64,000 nt of DNA from positions 682,001 through 746,000 of the forward strand of contig BSNO01000003.1 in the NCBI GenBank assembly GCA_030160035.1, given 5' to 3'. Positions 36,759 through 48,115 of this stretch are shown here, one piece after another. The number at the start of each line of letters is the position of its first letter. The first letter of the stretch is position 1. This stretch comes from Rhizobium albus. Its GTDB lineage: Bacteria > Pseudomonadota > Alphaproteobacteria > Rhizobiales > Rhizobiaceae. The position numbers and the translations under genes were made by a program. The notes below the pieces were generated by a model that saw only the letters and a program-made list of their open reading frames with translations, was not told the DNA's origin and did no database searches.

Positions 36759-37658
36759 GTGAGATACATCTCATTTGCAGCGCTGACCGCTATGGTTTCG
36801 CTGCTTTCTGCTACCGGGGCCAACGCGGATCAGCCGGTCGACTGGCAGGTGCGTTTTCAGCCGGCAGCGACTGGAATCATGCAGGAAATCACGTGGTTCG
36901 AGATTTACACGCTGTGGTTCATCGTGCCGATCACGCTGCTCGTTCTCGGCCTTCTCGCCTATTGCGCCATCAAGTTCCGTAAATCGGCAAACCCGGTTCC
37001 GTCGCGCACCAGCCACAACACGCTGATCGAAGTTGTCTGGACCGTCGCGCCGGTCGTGATTCTCCTGGCGATCGCCGTTCCGTCCTTCCAACTGCTCTCC
37101 GCCCAGTACGATCCGCCGGAAGAAGCCGCGCTGACGATCAAGGCGACCGGCTACCAGTGGTACTGGGGCTATGAATACCAGGCTGAAGCGGAAGAGGGTG
37201 GCGAGCCGACGGAAGTCGTCTTCGATTCCTTCATGCTGCAGGACGCCGACCGCGAAGCTGCCGGCAAGACCGATGTTGCCGCTTATCCGCGTCTGCTGGC
37301 CGTCGACAACGAAGTCGTTGTGCCGGTGAACCAGACCGTCCGCCTGCTCATCACGGCCGGTGACGTTCTCCACTCCTTCGCCATGCCGGCTTTCGGTGTG
37401 AAGATGGACGCCGTGCCGGGCCGTCTGAACGAGACGTGGTTCAAGGCGGAGCGTGAAGGCCTCTATTACGGCCAGTGCTCAGAACTGTGCGGTAAGGATC
37501 ACGCCTTTATGCCGATCGCGATTCGCGTTGTGAGCGAAGAGCAGTACAATTCCTGGGCTACGGCCGCTGCCGCCAATGTCGGCGAAGCGAACCGCGCTCT
37601 CATGGCTGCGATCGAGGCTGAAAAGTCCGTCGACGTTGCCGAAAACGATGCACAGTAA
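36759..37658 (+). CDS. coxB: Cytochrome c oxidase subunit II
   Basis: CoxB accepts electrons from cytochrome c through its binuclear CuA centre. The 299-residue product has a signal sequence, two N-terminal transmembrane helices ('FIVPITLLVLGLLAYCAI', then 'TVAPVVILLAIAVPSFQLL'), and the CuA ligands in 'LHSFAMP' and 'GQCSELCGKDHAFMP'. I chose the GTG at 36759 because AAGGAG precedes it by seven bases; an ATG at 36681 would add an unlikely leader. The subunit I gene starts 18 bases after its stop. Confidence 0.96.
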   Translation: MRYISFAALTAMVSLLSATGANADQPVDWQVRFQPAATGIMQEITWFEIYTLWFIVPITLLVLGLLAYCAIKFRKSANPVPSRTSHNTLIEVVWTVAPVVILLAIAVPSFQLLSAQYDPPEEAALTIKATGYQWYWGYEYQAEAEEGGEPTEVVFDSFMLQDADREAAGKTDVAAYPRLLAVDNEVVVPVNQTVRLLITAGDVLHSFAMPAFGVKMDAVPGRLNETWFKAEREGLYYGQCSELCGKDHAFMPIAIRVVSEEQYNSWATAAAANVGEANRALMAAIEAEKSVDVAENDAQ

Positions 37659-39335
<1,677 letters not shown>

Positions 39336-39363
39336 GCGGCAGCCGACCAGGGTTGATGAACAA

Positions 39364-39391
39364 GAGACCGCCAGCATCGTTTGGCGGTCTC
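39364..39391 (+). other. Hairpin in the ctaD-ctaB gap, possible attenuator or processing site
   Basis: Arms GAGACCGCCA (39364-39373) and TGGCGGTCTC (39382-39391) form a perfect ten-base stem with an eight-base loop. No T-run follows. In the cox operon it may lower readthrough into ctaB or protect the upstream ctaD mRNA after processing. Confidence 0.55.
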
Positions 39392-39443
39392 CGACTTGAG
39401 AGAAGACTAAAATCTGCGCGTCCCGCGCGAAAGGTTGAGTTGA

Positions 39444-40406
39444 ATGGCCTACACCAGCGATCATGATGTCGCCGTGCCTGAAATCGTTGGCGGATCCGAT
39501 GTCCGCATGTCCGAGGCCAGCGCACGCGACTTCTTCGATCTCCTGAAGCCGCGGGTCATGTCGCTCGTGATCTTCACGGCCTTCGTCGGCCTTTATCTCG
39601 CGCCCGGCGACATCCACCCGTTCATCGCCGGCGTTGCCGTGCTCTGCATCGCCGTCGGCGCAGGCGCCTCCGGCGCGCTCAACATGTGGTACGACGCCGA
39701 TATCGACGCGGTGATGACGCGAACGGCAAAGCGTCCCATTCCCGATGGCCGGGTGACCGGTAGCGAAGCGCTGGGCTTCGGCCTGATCCTTTCCGTTTTC
39801 TCGGTGATTACGCTCGGACTGCTCGTAAACTGGGCCGCTTCCGCGCTTCTGGCTTTCACCATCTTCTTCTACGCCGTCGTCTACACGATGTGGCTGAAGC
39901 GCATGACGCCGCAAAACATCGTCATCGGCGGTGCTGCCGGCGCTTTTCCGCCCATGATCGGCTGGGTCGCCGTCACCGGCTCCATCTCGATCGAAAGCGT
40001 CGTGCTTTTCCTGATCATCTTCCTGTGGACGCCGCCGCACTTCTGGGCGCTCGCGCTTTTCAAGCTGCGTGACTATGGCGATGCCGGTGTTCCGATGATG
40101 CCGAACGTCAAGGGCGAGGCGTCCACCAAGACGCAGATGTTCTGGTATGCGGTCGCAACGGCCGTTGTCGGCGTATCACCGTACTTCCTCGGCTTTGCCG
40201 GTCCGGTCTATGCCGCCGTCTCGCTGCTGCTCGGCGCCGAGTTTGTCCGCCATGCCTACAAGGTCTGGAAGATGCCGGAAGACGATCGCGTCATGGTGCC
40301 GGCCAAGAAGCTGTTCGGTTATTCGCTGATCTATCTCTTCGCGATCTTCGCATTGTTCCTGATCGACGATTGGGCGATGCGGGCCTTCACAGCGTTTGCG
40401 GCATGA
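39444..40406 (+). CDS. ctaB: Heme O synthase (protoheme IX farnesyltransferase)
   Basis: CtaB adds a farnesyl group to heme b to make heme O, the precursor of heme A for the oxidase. The 320-residue protein is a UbiA-fold membrane enzyme with '[21 protein letters not shown]' near residue 84 and '[17 protein letters not shown]' as the second Asp-rich part. Its stop overlaps the start region of coxF. The heme A synthase ctaA is not in this window. Confidence 0.96.
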   Translation: MAYTSDHDVAVPEIVGGSDVRMSEASARDFFDLLKPRVMSLVIFTAFVGLYLAPGDIHPFIAGVAVLCIAVGAGASGALNMWYDADIDAVMTRTAKRPIPDGRVTGSEALGFGLILSVFSVITLGLLVNWAASALLAFTIFFYAVVYTMWLKRMTPQNIVIGGAAGAFPPMIGWVAVTGSISIESVVLFLIIFLWTPPHFWALALFKLRDYGDAGVPMMPNVKGEASTKTQMFWYAVATAVVGVSPYFLGFAGPVYAAVSLLLGAEFVRHAYKVWKMPEDDRVMVPAKKLFGYSLIYLFAIFALFLIDDWAMRAFTAFAA

Positions 40407-40417
40407 TGGAGGCAGCA

Positions 40418-40570
40418 ATGGAAACTGTCGAACTGACTGAAAAGCAGAAGCGCGCACGCCGCAACCGGTCCATCGCGATCGGCATCGTTCTGGCGCTGCT
40501 TGTCATCCTGTTCTACGCGGCAACGGTCATCAAGATCGGGCCGGAGATCATGAACAAGCCGATGATCTGA
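40418..40570 (+). CDS. coxF: Small cytochrome c oxidase assembly protein, CoxF-like
   Basis: The 50-residue protein has a basic N-terminus ([10 protein letters not shown]) and one transmembrane helix, and sits between ctaB and ctaG as CoxF-like genes do in alphaproteobacteria. The ATG at 40418 has GGAGG five bases upstream. Upstream ATGs at 40403 and 40406 overlap the ctaB stop and lack a site. The role is not well defined; a helper in oxidase assembly is likely. Confidence 0.8.
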   Translation: METVELTEKQKRARRNRSIAIGIVLALLVILFYAATVIKIGPEIMNKPMI

Positions 40571-40581
40571 GGGAGACGCAC

Positions 40582-41196
40582 GTGGCCGATCGTAACGACA
40601 CTGCAGCAGAAACGAAGAAGCCCGCCAACAACCGCGGCATCGTGATCGCGTGTCTGGTTTTCGCCTCGACCATGGGCGGCATGGCTTATGCAGCGGTGCC
40701 GCTTTACGAGCTGTTCTGTCAGGTGACAGGCTATGGCGGCACGACGCAGCGCGCCGAACAATATTCCGACACGATCCTCGACCGCACGGTCAAGGTTCGC
40801 TTCGATGCGAACGTGAACGGCCTGCCCTGGACATTCCGCCCGAAGCAGCGCGAGGTCGAAGTCCGGATCGGCGAGACGATTCAGGTTGAGTACATGGCGA
40901 CCAACAACAGCGAGCGCACGACGTCCGGTCAGGCGACCTACAATGTCACGCCACAGACCGCCGGCGCTTTCTTCAACAAGGTCGAGTGCTTCTGCTTCAC
41001 CGAGATGAGCCTCGAACCCGGTGAGTCGATCGACATGCCGGTCGTGTTCTTCGTGGATCCGGCGATCGTCGATCAGCGCGAGACGCAGAACATCGAAACG
41101 ATTACGTTGTCATACACGTTCTTCCCGCACGCCACGGAAGCTGCACCCGTTGCTGCAGCGCCGGTCGGCGACGAGAAGAATTCGGACAGTCTCTAA
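40582..41196 (+). CDS. ctaG: Cytochrome c oxidase assembly protein CtaG (Cox11-like)
   Basis: CtaG delivers copper to the CuB centre of subunit I. The 204-residue product has one N-terminal membrane anchor and a periplasmic domain with 'GYGGTTQRA' and the copper-binding CFCF in '[15 protein letters not shown]'. The start is a GTG at 40582 with GAGGGAG upstream. It lies in the usual Cox11 position between ctaB/coxF and ctaE. Confidence 0.95.
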   Translation: MADRNDTAAETKKPANNRGIVIACLVFASTMGGMAYAAVPLYELFCQVTGYGGTTQRAEQYSDTILDRTVKVRFDANVNGLPWTFRPKQREVEVRIGETIQVEYMATNNSERTTSGQATYNVTPQTAGAFFNKVECFCFTEMSLEPGESIDMPVVFFVDPAIVDQRETQNIETITLSYTFFPHATEAAPVAAAPVGDEKNSDSL

Positions 41197-41255
41197 TGGA
41201 ATAAGGCGGTCCGTCGGGTTCCGCCTGCAAGGAAAGGTCAATCGGGGATCAGTTC

Positions 41256-42134
41256 ATGGCCGATGCACATACGAAAAATCACGACTATCACATCATCGAC
41301 CCGTCACCCTGGCCCCTGGTCGCTTCGATCGGCGCTCTGGTCATGGCCTTCGGTGGCGTCGGCTACATGCGCTATCTTTCCGGTGGCTCCTTCAACATGT
41401 TCGGGGTCAACTGGGCGAGCCCGTGGCTCTTTTACATCGGCCTCGCGATCGTGCTCTACACCATGTATGGCTGGTGGTCGGACACGGTAAAGGAATCGCG
41501 CGAGGGGCATCACACGCGCGTCGTGTCGCTGCACCTGCGCTACGGCATGATCATGTTCATCGCTTCCGAAGTGATGTTCTTCGTCGCCTGGTTCTGGGCC
41601 TTCTTCGATGCGAGCCTCTTCGCTGACGAATCGATCCAGGAAGCCCGCGTGGCCTTCACGGGCGGCCAGTGGCCACCGGCCGGCATCGAGGTGCTGGATC
41701 CGCTGCACCTGCCACTCTACAACACCGTCATCCTGCTGCTTTCCGGCACGACGGTCACCTGGGCGCACCATGCGCTGCTGCACAACGACCGCAAGGGCCT
41801 GATCTATGGCCTGTCACTGACGGTCGCGCTCGGCGTGCTGTTCTCCTACGTCCAGTATTATGAGTACGTCCACGCGCCGTTCGAATTCGCGAACTCGATC
41901 TACGGCGCCACCTTCTTCATGGCGACGGGCTTCCATGGCTTCCACGTCATCGTTGGGACCATCTTCCTGGCCGTCTGCCTCATCCGTGCGCTGAAGGGGC
42001 ACTTCACGCCGCAGAAGCACTTCGGTTTTGAAGCTGCTGCTTGGTACTGGCACTTCGTCGACGTGGTGTGGCTCTTCCTCTTCTTCTCGATCTACGTCTG
42101 GGCATCCTGGGGCGCACCGATCGCTGCGCATTGA
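41256..42134 (+). CDS. ctaE: Cytochrome c oxidase subunit III
   Basis: Subunit III is a helical membrane protein that stabilises the oxidase. The 292-residue product has '[19 protein letters not shown]', '[17 protein letters not shown]' and '[16 protein letters not shown]' as its end, all typical of CtaE. Two hairpins, one with a T-rich tail, lie after the stop. Confidence 0.97.
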   Translation: MADAHTKNHDYHIIDPSPWPLVASIGALVMAFGGVGYMRYLSGGSFNMFGVNWASPWLFYIGLAIVLYTMYGWWSDTVKESREGHHTRVVSLHLRYGMIMFIASEVMFFVAWFWAFFDASLFADESIQEARVAFTGGQWPPAGIEVLDPLHLPLYNTVILLLSGTTVTWAHHALLHNDRKGLIYGLSLTVALGVLFSYVQYYEYVHAPFEFANSIYGATFFMATGFHGFHVIVGTIFLAVCLIRALKGHFTPQKHFGFEAAAWYWHFVDVVWLFLFFSIYVWASWGAPIAAH

Positions 42135-42144
42135 TGTCGCATCG

Positions 42145-42168
42145 CTGTCCGGGCCATGGCCCGGGCAG
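42145..42168 (+). other. Strong palindrome after ctaE
   Basis: A perfect 16-base palindrome (CCGGGCCATGGCCCGG, 42149-42164) lies within a 24-base hairpin that begins 11 bases after the ctaE stop. No T-run follows directly. It probably acts with the following terminator-like stem, or as an mRNA stabiliser. Confidence 0.55.
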
Positions 42169-42187
42169 CCTAGAATGCTTATATCTG

Positions 42188-42214
42188 GGGCGGTCCGATC
42201 CAATCGGGCCGCCC
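42188..42214 (+). terminator. Intrinsic terminator-like hairpin after ctaE
   Basis: Arms GGGCGGTCCGAT (42188-42199) and ATCGGGCCGCCC (42203-42214) pair over twelve positions with one G-T wobble, followed by ATTTTC. It sits before the DUF983 gene and may partly end the cox transcript. Confidence 0.7.
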
Positions 42215-42237
42215 ATTTTCATTGCGTGAGGCCGAAC

Positions 42238-42627
42238 ATGTACGAGGACCACGCCCATCACCCCGCAGTCGATCCGGTTCGCGCAGGCTTGAAGGGCGTC
42301 TGCCCGCGCTGTGGCGAGGGGCGTCTTTTCGATGGCTTCCTGAGCCTGAAGCCCGAATGTCAGGCGTGCGGGCTCGACTATGGATTTGCCGATGCCGGCG
42401 ACGGGCCAGCGGTCTTCGTCATCATGATCATCGGCTTCCTGGTCGTGGGGATGGCCCTTTGGGCTGAACTGACCTTTCAGCCGCCGCTGTGGGTGCACCT
42501 GCTGCTCTGGGCGCCGGTGACGCTGGTTCTGTGCCTGGCGCTTCTGCGGGCACTCAAGGGCGTACTGATCACGCTGCAATACAAGCACAATGCACGCGAG
42601 GGAGCCATCGATGACGGCAAACGCTGA
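42238..42627 (+). CDS. DUF983 membrane protein with zinc ribbon
   Basis: The 129-residue product has two CxxC pairs, 'VCPRCGEGRLF' and 'ECQACGLDYGFADAGD', resembling a zinc ribbon, and then two hydrophobic helices. DUF983 proteins often lie beside oxidase assembly genes in alphaproteobacteria, but a role in assembly is not proven. The ATG has TGAGG upstream. Its end overlaps the start of the SURF1 gene by 17 bases. Confidence 0.85.
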   Translation: MYEDHAHHPAVDPVRAGLKGVCPRCGEGRLFDGFLSLKPECQACGLDYGFADAGDGPAVFVIMIIGFLVVGMALWAELTFQPPLWVHLLLWAPVTLVLCLALLRALKGVLITLQYKHNAREGAIDDGKR

Positions 42628-43384
42628 TAGGCCAATCGTCGTGCGCGAGCGGCGCAGGCCGGGGCCGATCTTCCTCGTGGTGATCCTTGCCGCCTTCGGC
42701 GCGTTGATCGCGCTCGGAACGTGGCAGGTGGAGCGCCTGCAATGGAAGGAAGCCCTGCTGGCGACGATCGAGCAGCGCATCGTCGCCGAGCCGATGGCGC
42801 TCCCCGAAGCGGAAGCGCTGTTTGCCGCCGAGCAAGACGTGGAGTACGTGCCGATCCGCCTGAGCGGGACGTTCGACCACGCCTCCGAGCAGCATTTTCT
42901 CGCCACGCACCAGGGTCAGTCCGGCTGGTATGTCTACACACCCCTCATGCTGGAAGACGGCCGCTCGATCATCGTCAACCGAGGCTTCGTGCCTTACGAC
43001 ATGAAGAACATCGCAGACCGTCCCTGGCGGGAGCCGACGGGAATCGTCGGTTTTGACGCTCTCGCCCGCAATCCGCTGTTCGAAAAGCCGGGCTTCGTCG
43101 TGCCGGACAACGCGCCGGCCGATAATCTCTGGTACTGGAAGGATTTCGAGGCCATGCGCCAAGCGATGGGCCTGCAAACGGAGACCCTCGTGCCGTTCTT
43201 CGCAGATATCCGCACCTATGATGCGCCTGTGAACAACTATCCCATCCCCGGCGTGACCCAGGTCGCTCTGCCAAACAACCATCTGCAATACGCTGTCACC
43301 TGGTACGGCCTTGCCGCGGCCCTTGCAGGTGTGGTCGGTTTCATGTTTCTACGCAGGCCGCAGGACAGCGACCGCGAGGCATGA
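42611..43384 (+). CDS. SURF1 family oxidase assembly protein
   Basis: SURF1 (Shy1) proteins help insert heme into cytochrome c oxidase. The 257-residue product has membrane helices near residues 18-35 and 225-245, '[17 protein letters not shown]' after the first helix, 'VNRGFVPYD' in the middle and '[16 protein letters not shown]' before the second. I chose ATG 42611 as it follows GAGGG in the overlapping DUF983 tail. The stop overlaps the ispH start by four bases. Confidence 0.92.
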   Translation: MTANADRPIVVRERRRPGPIFLVVILAAFGALIALGTWQVERLQWKEALLATIEQRIVAEPMALPEAEALFAAEQDVEYVPIRLSGTFDHASEQHFLATHQGQSGWYVYTPLMLEDGRSIIVNRGFVPYDMKNIADRPWREPTGIVGFDALARNPLFEKPGFVVPDNAPADNLWYWKDFEAMRQAMGLQTETLVPFFADIRTYDAPVNNYPIPGVTQVALPNNHLQYAVTWYGLAAALAGVVGFMFLRRPQDSDREA

Positions 43385-44418
43385 TGACAGAGGTAACGAA
43401 CGAGGCGAGGGTTCCGTTGACGATCCGGCTGTGCGGCCCGAGAGGGTTCTGCGCAGGCGTCGATCGTGCAATCCAGATCGTCGTTCTCGCGCTGAAGAAA
43501 TACGGTGCACCGGTCTATGTCCGCCACGAGATCGTCCACAATCGCTATGTCGTCGAAGGCCTCGAGGCCAAGGGCGCGGTGTTCGTGGAGGAACTTCACG
43601 AGATACCCGAGGAACACCGCGGGCAGCCCGTCATCTTCTCGGCCCACGGCGTGCCGAAATCCGTGCCGGCCGATGCGCAAGCGCGCAATCTCTTTTATCT
43701 CGATGCGACCTGTCCGCTGGTCTCCAAGGTCCACAAGCAGGCCATGCGCCATGAGCGGCAGGGCCGGCATGTGCTCCTGATCGGCCATGCAGGCCACCCA
43801 GAAGTGATCGGCACCATGGGGCAATTGCCGGAAGGCGCGGTGTCCCTCATCGAAACGGTCGAGGATGCCCGCGCCTATGAAGCGGCAGACCCCGACAATC
43901 TCGGTTTCGTAACCCAGACGACGCTGTCGGTGGACGATACGGCCGGCGTCATCGCGGCGCTGACAGAGCGTTTCCCCAATCTGAAGGCGCCGGCGGCCGA
44001 ATCGATCTGCTACGCAACGACCAACCGGCAGGATGCGGTGAAGGCGGCAGCACCCGGAACCGATCTTTTCCTCGTGGTGGGTGCCCCCAACTCGTCGAAT
44101 TCCAAGCGCCTGGTCGAAGTGGCCGTGCGGGCGGGCGCCCGGCACGCGCTGCTGGTCCAGCGTGCGGACGAGATCAATTGGGATCATCTCGGCCCCTTGA
44201 AGACCGTTGCCCTGTCGGCCGGCGCCTCCGCGCCGGAAACGATCGTCAGTGAAATTATCGAGGCCTTTCGGCAGCGGTTCGATGTCATCGTCGAACTGGC
44301 CGAAACCGTGCAGGAAGACGAGACATTCCTCGTCAATCGCGAATTGCGCGATACGGAACTGACGGTGGCCGACATGGCCTTCGTCAACGGCGAAGCTCTC
44401 GCCATCGGAGCACGCTGA
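43381..44418 (+). CDS. ispH: 4-hydroxy-3-methylbut-2-enyl diphosphate reductase
   Basis: IspH makes IPP and DMAPP in the last MEP-pathway step with a 4Fe-4S cluster. The 345-residue product has the three cluster cysteines in 'GFCAGVDRA', '[11 protein letters not shown]' and '[10 protein letters not shown]', and '[13 protein letters not shown]' near the substrate. The length is normal. Start choices at 43381 and 43384 differ by one codon. dxs at 21-23 kb catalyses the first step of the same pathway. Confidence 0.97.
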   Translation: MMTEVTNEARVPLTIRLCGPRGFCAGVDRAIQIVVLALKKYGAPVYVRHEIVHNRYVVEGLEAKGAVFVEELHEIPEEHRGQPVIFSAHGVPKSVPADAQARNLFYLDATCPLVSKVHKQAMRHERQGRHVLLIGHAGHPEVIGTMGQLPEGAVSLIETVEDARAYEAADPDNLGFVTQTTLSVDDTAGVIAALTERFPNLKAPAAESICYATTNRQDAVKAAAPGTDLFLVVGAPNSSNSKRLVEVAVRAGARHALLVQRADEINWDHLGPLKTVALSAGASAPETIVSEIIEAFRQRFDVIVELAETVQEDETFLVNRELRDTELTVADMAFVNGEALAIGAR

Positions 44419-44420
44419 CC

Positions 44421-45392
44421 TTGGCCGTCTACACCGATATCACCGAGGATGAACTTGCCGTCTTCCTGGCCGACTACGACGTCGGCTCGCTGCTGAGCTA
44501 CAAGGGCATTGCCGAGGGGGTCGAGAATTCGAACTTCCTGCTCCACACCACGGCCGGCTCCTTTATTCTGACGCTCTATGAGAAGCGGGTCGACAGGCGC
44601 GATCTGCCGTTCTTTCTCGGCCTGATGGAGCACCTTGCCGGGCAGGGGCTCAATTGCCCGCTGCCGATCCGCAAGCGCGATGAAGGTGTGTTGAGCGAGC
44701 TCGCCGGCCGTCCGGCCGCGATGATCTCTTTCCTGGAGGGCATGTGGCTGAGGCGGCCGCGCGCCGAGCATTGCCGCGAGGTGGGTGCAGCACTTGCGCG
44801 CATGCATGTGGCGGGTGATGGCTTCGAACTCGGTCGGGCTAATGCGCTGTCGGTCTCGGGCTGGCGCCCGCTGTGGGACATGTCGCGTGACCGTGCCGAA
44901 ACGGTCGAGCCGGGGCTGGTGGCCGAGATCGAGTGGGAACTGGACAGCCTGGAGGCCGCCTGGCCGTCCAATCTTCCGAGTGGGGTCATCCACGCCGATC
45001 TCTTTCCAGACAACGTCTTCTTCCTCGGAGACGAAGTTTCCGGGCTGATCGACTTTTATTTCGCCTGCAACGACCTGCTCGCCTATGACGTCTCGATCTG
45101 CCTCAACGCCTGGTGCTTCGAAAAAGATGGGTCCTTCAACATGACGAAGGGCATGGCGCTTCTGGATGGCTACGATTCGGTACGCAAGCTGACGGATGCG
45201 GAGCGCGCCGCGTTGCCGCTTCTGGCACGAGGCTCGGCGCTCCGTTTCTTCCTGACGCGTCTCTATGACTGGCTGACGACGCCGGAGGGCGCACTTGTCG
45301 TGAAGAAAGACCCTAAGGAATATCTGAGGCGCTTGCGCTTCCACAGACAGATCAAGGACGCGGCCGAATACGGGCTTCGCGAGACAGCATGA
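44421..45392 (+). CDS. thrB: Homoserine kinase, alphaproteobacterial ThrB (APH-like fold)
   Basis: This ThrB phosphorylates homoserine on the path to threonine but has an aminoglycoside-phosphotransferase-like fold. The 323-residue product has '[19 protein letters not shown]', and the catalytic '[17 protein letters not shown]' with 'LIDFYFA'. The start is a TTG at 44421 just after the ispH stop; the product from it ([12 protein letters not shown]) matches the family N-terminus. The stop overlaps the rnhA start by four bases. ThrC at 53-54 kb uses its product. Confidence 0.93.
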   Translation: MAVYTDITEDELAVFLADYDVGSLLSYKGIAEGVENSNFLLHTTAGSFILTLYEKRVDRRDLPFFLGLMEHLAGQGLNCPLPIRKRDEGVLSELAGRPAAMISFLEGMWLRRPRAEHCREVGAALARMHVAGDGFELGRANALSVSGWRPLWDMSRDRAETVEPGLVAEIEWELDSLEAAWPSNLPSGVIHADLFPDNVFFLGDEVSGLIDFYFACNDLLAYDVSICLNAWCFEKDGSFNMTKGMALLDGYDSVRKLTDAERAALPLLARGSALRFFLTRLYDWLTTPEGALVVKKDPKEYLRRLRFHRQIKDAAEYGLRETA

Positions 45393-45841
45393 AGACAGTT
45401 GAGATTTACACCGACGGCGCCTGCTCGGGGAATCCGGGGCCGGGCGGCTGGGGCGCGATCCTGCGTTTTAACGGCGTCGAAAAGGAACTGTCGGGCGGCG
45501 AGGCCGAGACGACGAACAATCGCATGGAATTGATGGCGGCGATCGCGTCGCTTGAGGCCTTGAAGACACCCTGCACGGTCGATCTCTATACCGACAGCGT
45601 CTATGTGCGCGACGGCCTGACCAAGTGGATCCATGGCTGGAAAAAGAACGGCTGGAAGACCGCCGACAAGAAACCGGTCAAGAATGCCGAGCTGTGGCAG
45701 GCGCTGGATGCGGCGCGCAATCGCCACGAGGTTCGCCTGCACTGGGTAAAGGGCCATGCCGGCCACCCGGAGAACGAACGGGCCGACGAGCTGGCACGCC
45801 TCGCCATGGCGCCGTTCAAGGCGGCAAGGCGTGCCGGCTGA
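45389..45841 (+). CDS. rnhA: Ribonuclease HI
   Basis: RNase HI cuts RNA in RNA-DNA hybrids, for example in Okazaki primers and R-loops. The 150-residue product has '[20 protein letters not shown]' with the first catalytic Asp, '[12 protein letters not shown]' with Glu, '[11 protein letters not shown]' with Asp, and '[15 protein letters not shown]' with His and Asp. All catalytic residues are seen. It overlaps thrB by four bases and is convergent with the peroxiredoxin gene. Confidence 0.97.
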   Translation: MKTVEIYTDGACSGNPGPGGWGAILRFNGVEKELSGGEAETTNNRMELMAAIASLEALKTPCTVDLYTDSVYVRDGLTKWIHGWKKNGWKTADKKPVKNAELWQALDAARNRHEVRLHWVKGHAGHPENERADELARLAMAPFKAARRAG

Positions 45842-45848
45842 TTGAGGA

Positions 45849-46334
45849 TCAGAGCTGCTCGAGAATGGCGGCGGCACCCGACTTGGTGGCCTGACCCGGC
45901 GCGTCTTCGACGTTCAGCGCTTTGACGACGCCATCCTCGACGACCATCGAATAGCGCTTGGAGCGCACACCGAGTGTGCCGGCGGAGAGATCGGTTTCCA
46001 TGCCGATGGCCTTCGTGAACGAGGCGTCCCAGTCGGACAGGAAGCGGATCTTGCCTTCGCCGCCGGAGGACTTGCTCCAGGCCGACATCACGAAAGCATC
46101 GTTGACGGCAACGACGGCAATGTCGTCGACCCCCTTGCCGAGGATGGTGTCGCGGTGTTCGATGTAGCCCGGCAGATGGTTCATGTCGCAGGTCGGCGTG
46201 AAGGCGCCGGGAACGGCGAACAGGACGACTTTCTTGCCAGCAAAGACGTCAGCTGTGGAGACCTCTTCCATCCCGTCAGACGTCTTCTCCTTGAATTTTG
46301 CTTCCGGCAGCTTGTCACCGACTGATACGGTCAA
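45849..46334 (-). CDS. Peroxiredoxin, Prx5-like
   Basis: The 161-residue product has the peroxidatic Cys49 in 'PGAFTPTCDMNHLPGY', which places it in the Prx5 group that reduces hydrogen peroxide and organic peroxides. A clear resolving Cys is not seen, so reduction may rely on an outside thiol such as glutathione/glutaredoxin. The start is a TTG at 46334 with AGGAGA six bases upstream, which decides against longer frames. It is convergent with rnhA. Confidence 0.9.
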   Translation of the reverse strand: MTVSVGDKLPEAKFKEKTSDGMEEVSTADVFAGKKVVLFAVPGAFTPTCDMNHLPGYIEHRDTILGKGVDDIAVVAVNDAFVMSAWSKSSGGEGKIRFLSDWDASFTKAIGMETDLSAGTLGVRSKRYSMVVEDGVVKALNVEDAPGQATKSGAAAILEQL

Positions 46335-46471
46335 GGCAATTCTCCTGTGTGGCTTGATGAGTGAGCCGAATGGCGCGGATCGCACGCTAGAGAATTTAGG
46401 CGTGGCATGGAAGAAGGCGCAGCGCTTCCGATGTCGTTTCCCGCTGCGCATGGGGCCGGACGGCAGTTTCC

Positions 46472-47335
46472 TTATTCGGCGTGCATGACTTGCTGGATGC
46501 TGTGCGTGTGGGTCTTCAGCACGAGGGCCAGCGGTGCGGCATCCGCTCCATCGTCGATCGGCTGCCGTTTGACCTTCACGGCGAAGCGGCTTGTCTGACC
46601 CTGCGTCGCGATCTTTCTCGGCGTGCCGAGCCGCCACCCCGGTGGCGTGGCGATGAAGAGCTCAGCCGCCGCGGCCGCTTCGGCAGAGGGAAGATGGGCA
46701 TCGACCAGGAGCCGATCGTGCTCGCCGGGCTCGCGCGTGATGGCGTCGATGCGCATCTCGGCTGTCTGATCGCCTGGCAAGGATGAAAACGCCTCATCGA
46801 CCAGCGCTGTTTCAATGGGAGAAGCGCCCTGCGACAGCGCCACATCCAGTTGCGCATCGACGGGGATGCAGACGCTCTTGCACACGCCGATCAGGATATT
46901 CGCAGCGAGGTTCGCGGTATCGTCTGCAGTCTCCTGCTGGAGGCGAAACGGCAGGCGGACGGATGATGTGTAGCCAGCCCAGATCGCGTACCCATCGTCG
47001 ACCCGCTCAGGCGCTGGAAAGAAAAGCTCGACGGCAGATAGATTGGTGCTGCCGGAGATGGTCATCTGCGGCGGCAGGCCGCTGTCGCCCGGATCGACCC
47101 AATAGGTCTTCCAGCCCGGTGTCAGCTCGATGTCCAGCATGCCGCGAATGACGCCGTCGGCATCGGGCGTGCTGGTGACGATCCGCAGGCGGCCGCCTTC
47201 ATGGTCGACCCACTCAGACGAAGCGGCGAGGGCTGGACCTTGCGCCAACGCTGCAACCAGAGCGAAAGCGGCAAGCCCACACCCAAAAAGGGCGTGCGGT
47301 CCGGTTTTTCCTGCGTCGGCAGTGTTTTGCGTCAT
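46472..47335 (-). CDS. Periplasmic protein with DsbD N-terminal-type domain
   Basis: The 287-residue product has a signal-like hydrophobic start (ending ALAAS near residue 39) and a DsbD N-terminal-type domain with 'GWKTYWVDPGDSGLPP' and the Cys pair in 'IGVCKSVCIPV'. It has no membrane transporter part, so it is a free-standing periplasmic disulfide reductase or carrier. An electron donor cannot be identified here. It is divergent from the YqgE gene. Confidence 0.85.
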   Translation of the reverse strand: MTQNTADAGKTGPHALFGCGLAAFALVAALAQGPALAASSEWVDHEGGRLRIVTSTPDADGVIRGMLDIELTPGWKTYWVDPGDSGLPPQMTISGSTNLSAVELFFPAPERVDDGYAIWAGYTSSVRLPFRLQQETADDTANLAANILIGVCKSVCIPVDAQLDVALSQGASPIETALVDEAFSSLPGDQTAEMRIDAITREPGEHDRLLVDAHLPSAEAAAAAELFIATPPGWRLGTPRKIATQGQTSRFAVKVKRQPIDDGADAAPLALVLKTHTHSIQQVMHAE

Positions 47336-47498
47336 GACGTCTGGCTTAGCGGCTCGGTTTCACCGCAGCAACTCACAGCTTGAGGCGCGATGATCATAAA
47401 CGAGTGACATCGCGCCTGTCTGACAGTCGCGAAATATTGATACGTCGAATCGCGCCGAAATTGCTTTCCATTTCGCCGTGGCTTGTTACCCTCTGCGC

Positions 47499-48107
47499 AT
47501 GGTCATCGGCGCGCTCAAGCATGACAGCAAGGAACGCAGCTACCTCGACGGGCAGCTGCTGATTGCCATGCCGCATATGCTGGATACCAACTTCGATCGC
47601 ACGGTGATTTACCTGTGTGCGCATTCCAGCGACGGCGCCATGGGCTTTGTCCTCAATCGCCCGCAGCCGATCACCTTCTCGGATCTTCTGGTTCAGCTGA
47701 ACGTGATCAAGAGCAACGAGGCGATCCGGCTGCCGCGCCGAGCGCAATTGATCTCGGTGCAGGCGGGCGGTCCGGTGGAAACCGGGCGTGGTTTCGTGCT
47801 CCACAGCGACGATTACATCGGCGATTCAACCATGCCCGTCTCGGACGAGATGTGCATGACGGCAACGGTCGATATCCTGCGGGCAATCTCGCAAGGCCGT
47901 GGACCGCACCGCGCCATGATGATGCTTGGTTACGCAGGATGGGGCCCAGGGCAGCTGGAAGCGGAGATCACCGAGAACGGCTGGCTGACTTGCCCGGCAA
48001 CCGATGATGTCGTCTTCGACCGGGCGATCGGCGACAAATACGAGCGCGTGCTGGCATCCATGGGCATCGATCCCGCAATGCTGTCGCGCGAGAGCGGCCA
48101 CGCCTGA
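47499..48107 (+). CDS. YqgE/AlgH family protein
   Basis: The 202-residue protein is a YqgE/AlgH (DUF179) member with '[18 protein letters not shown]', '[20 protein letters not shown]' and '[17 protein letters not shown]'. The family's role is unknown, although AlgH was once linked to alginate control in Pseudomonas. I chose the ATG at 47499 for normal length. A GTG seven codons earlier is possible. It is convergent with the GGDEF/EAL gene. Confidence 0.87.
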   Translation: MVIGALKHDSKERSYLDGQLLIAMPHMLDTNFDRTVIYLCAHSSDGAMGFVLNRPQPITFSDLLVQLNVIKSNEAIRLPRRAQLISVQAGGPVETGRGFVLHSDDYIGDSTMPVSDEMCMTATVDILRAISQGRGPHRAMMMLGYAGWGPGQLEAEITENGWLTCPATDDVVFDRAIGDKYERVLASMGIDPAMLSRESGHA

Positions 48108-48115
48108 GGGACTGA

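Noticed and set aside
42611-43384. Frameshift between DUF983 and SURF1 because they overlap
   Set aside because: Both frames have complete family motifs, and the 17-base overlap is typical of coupled genes.
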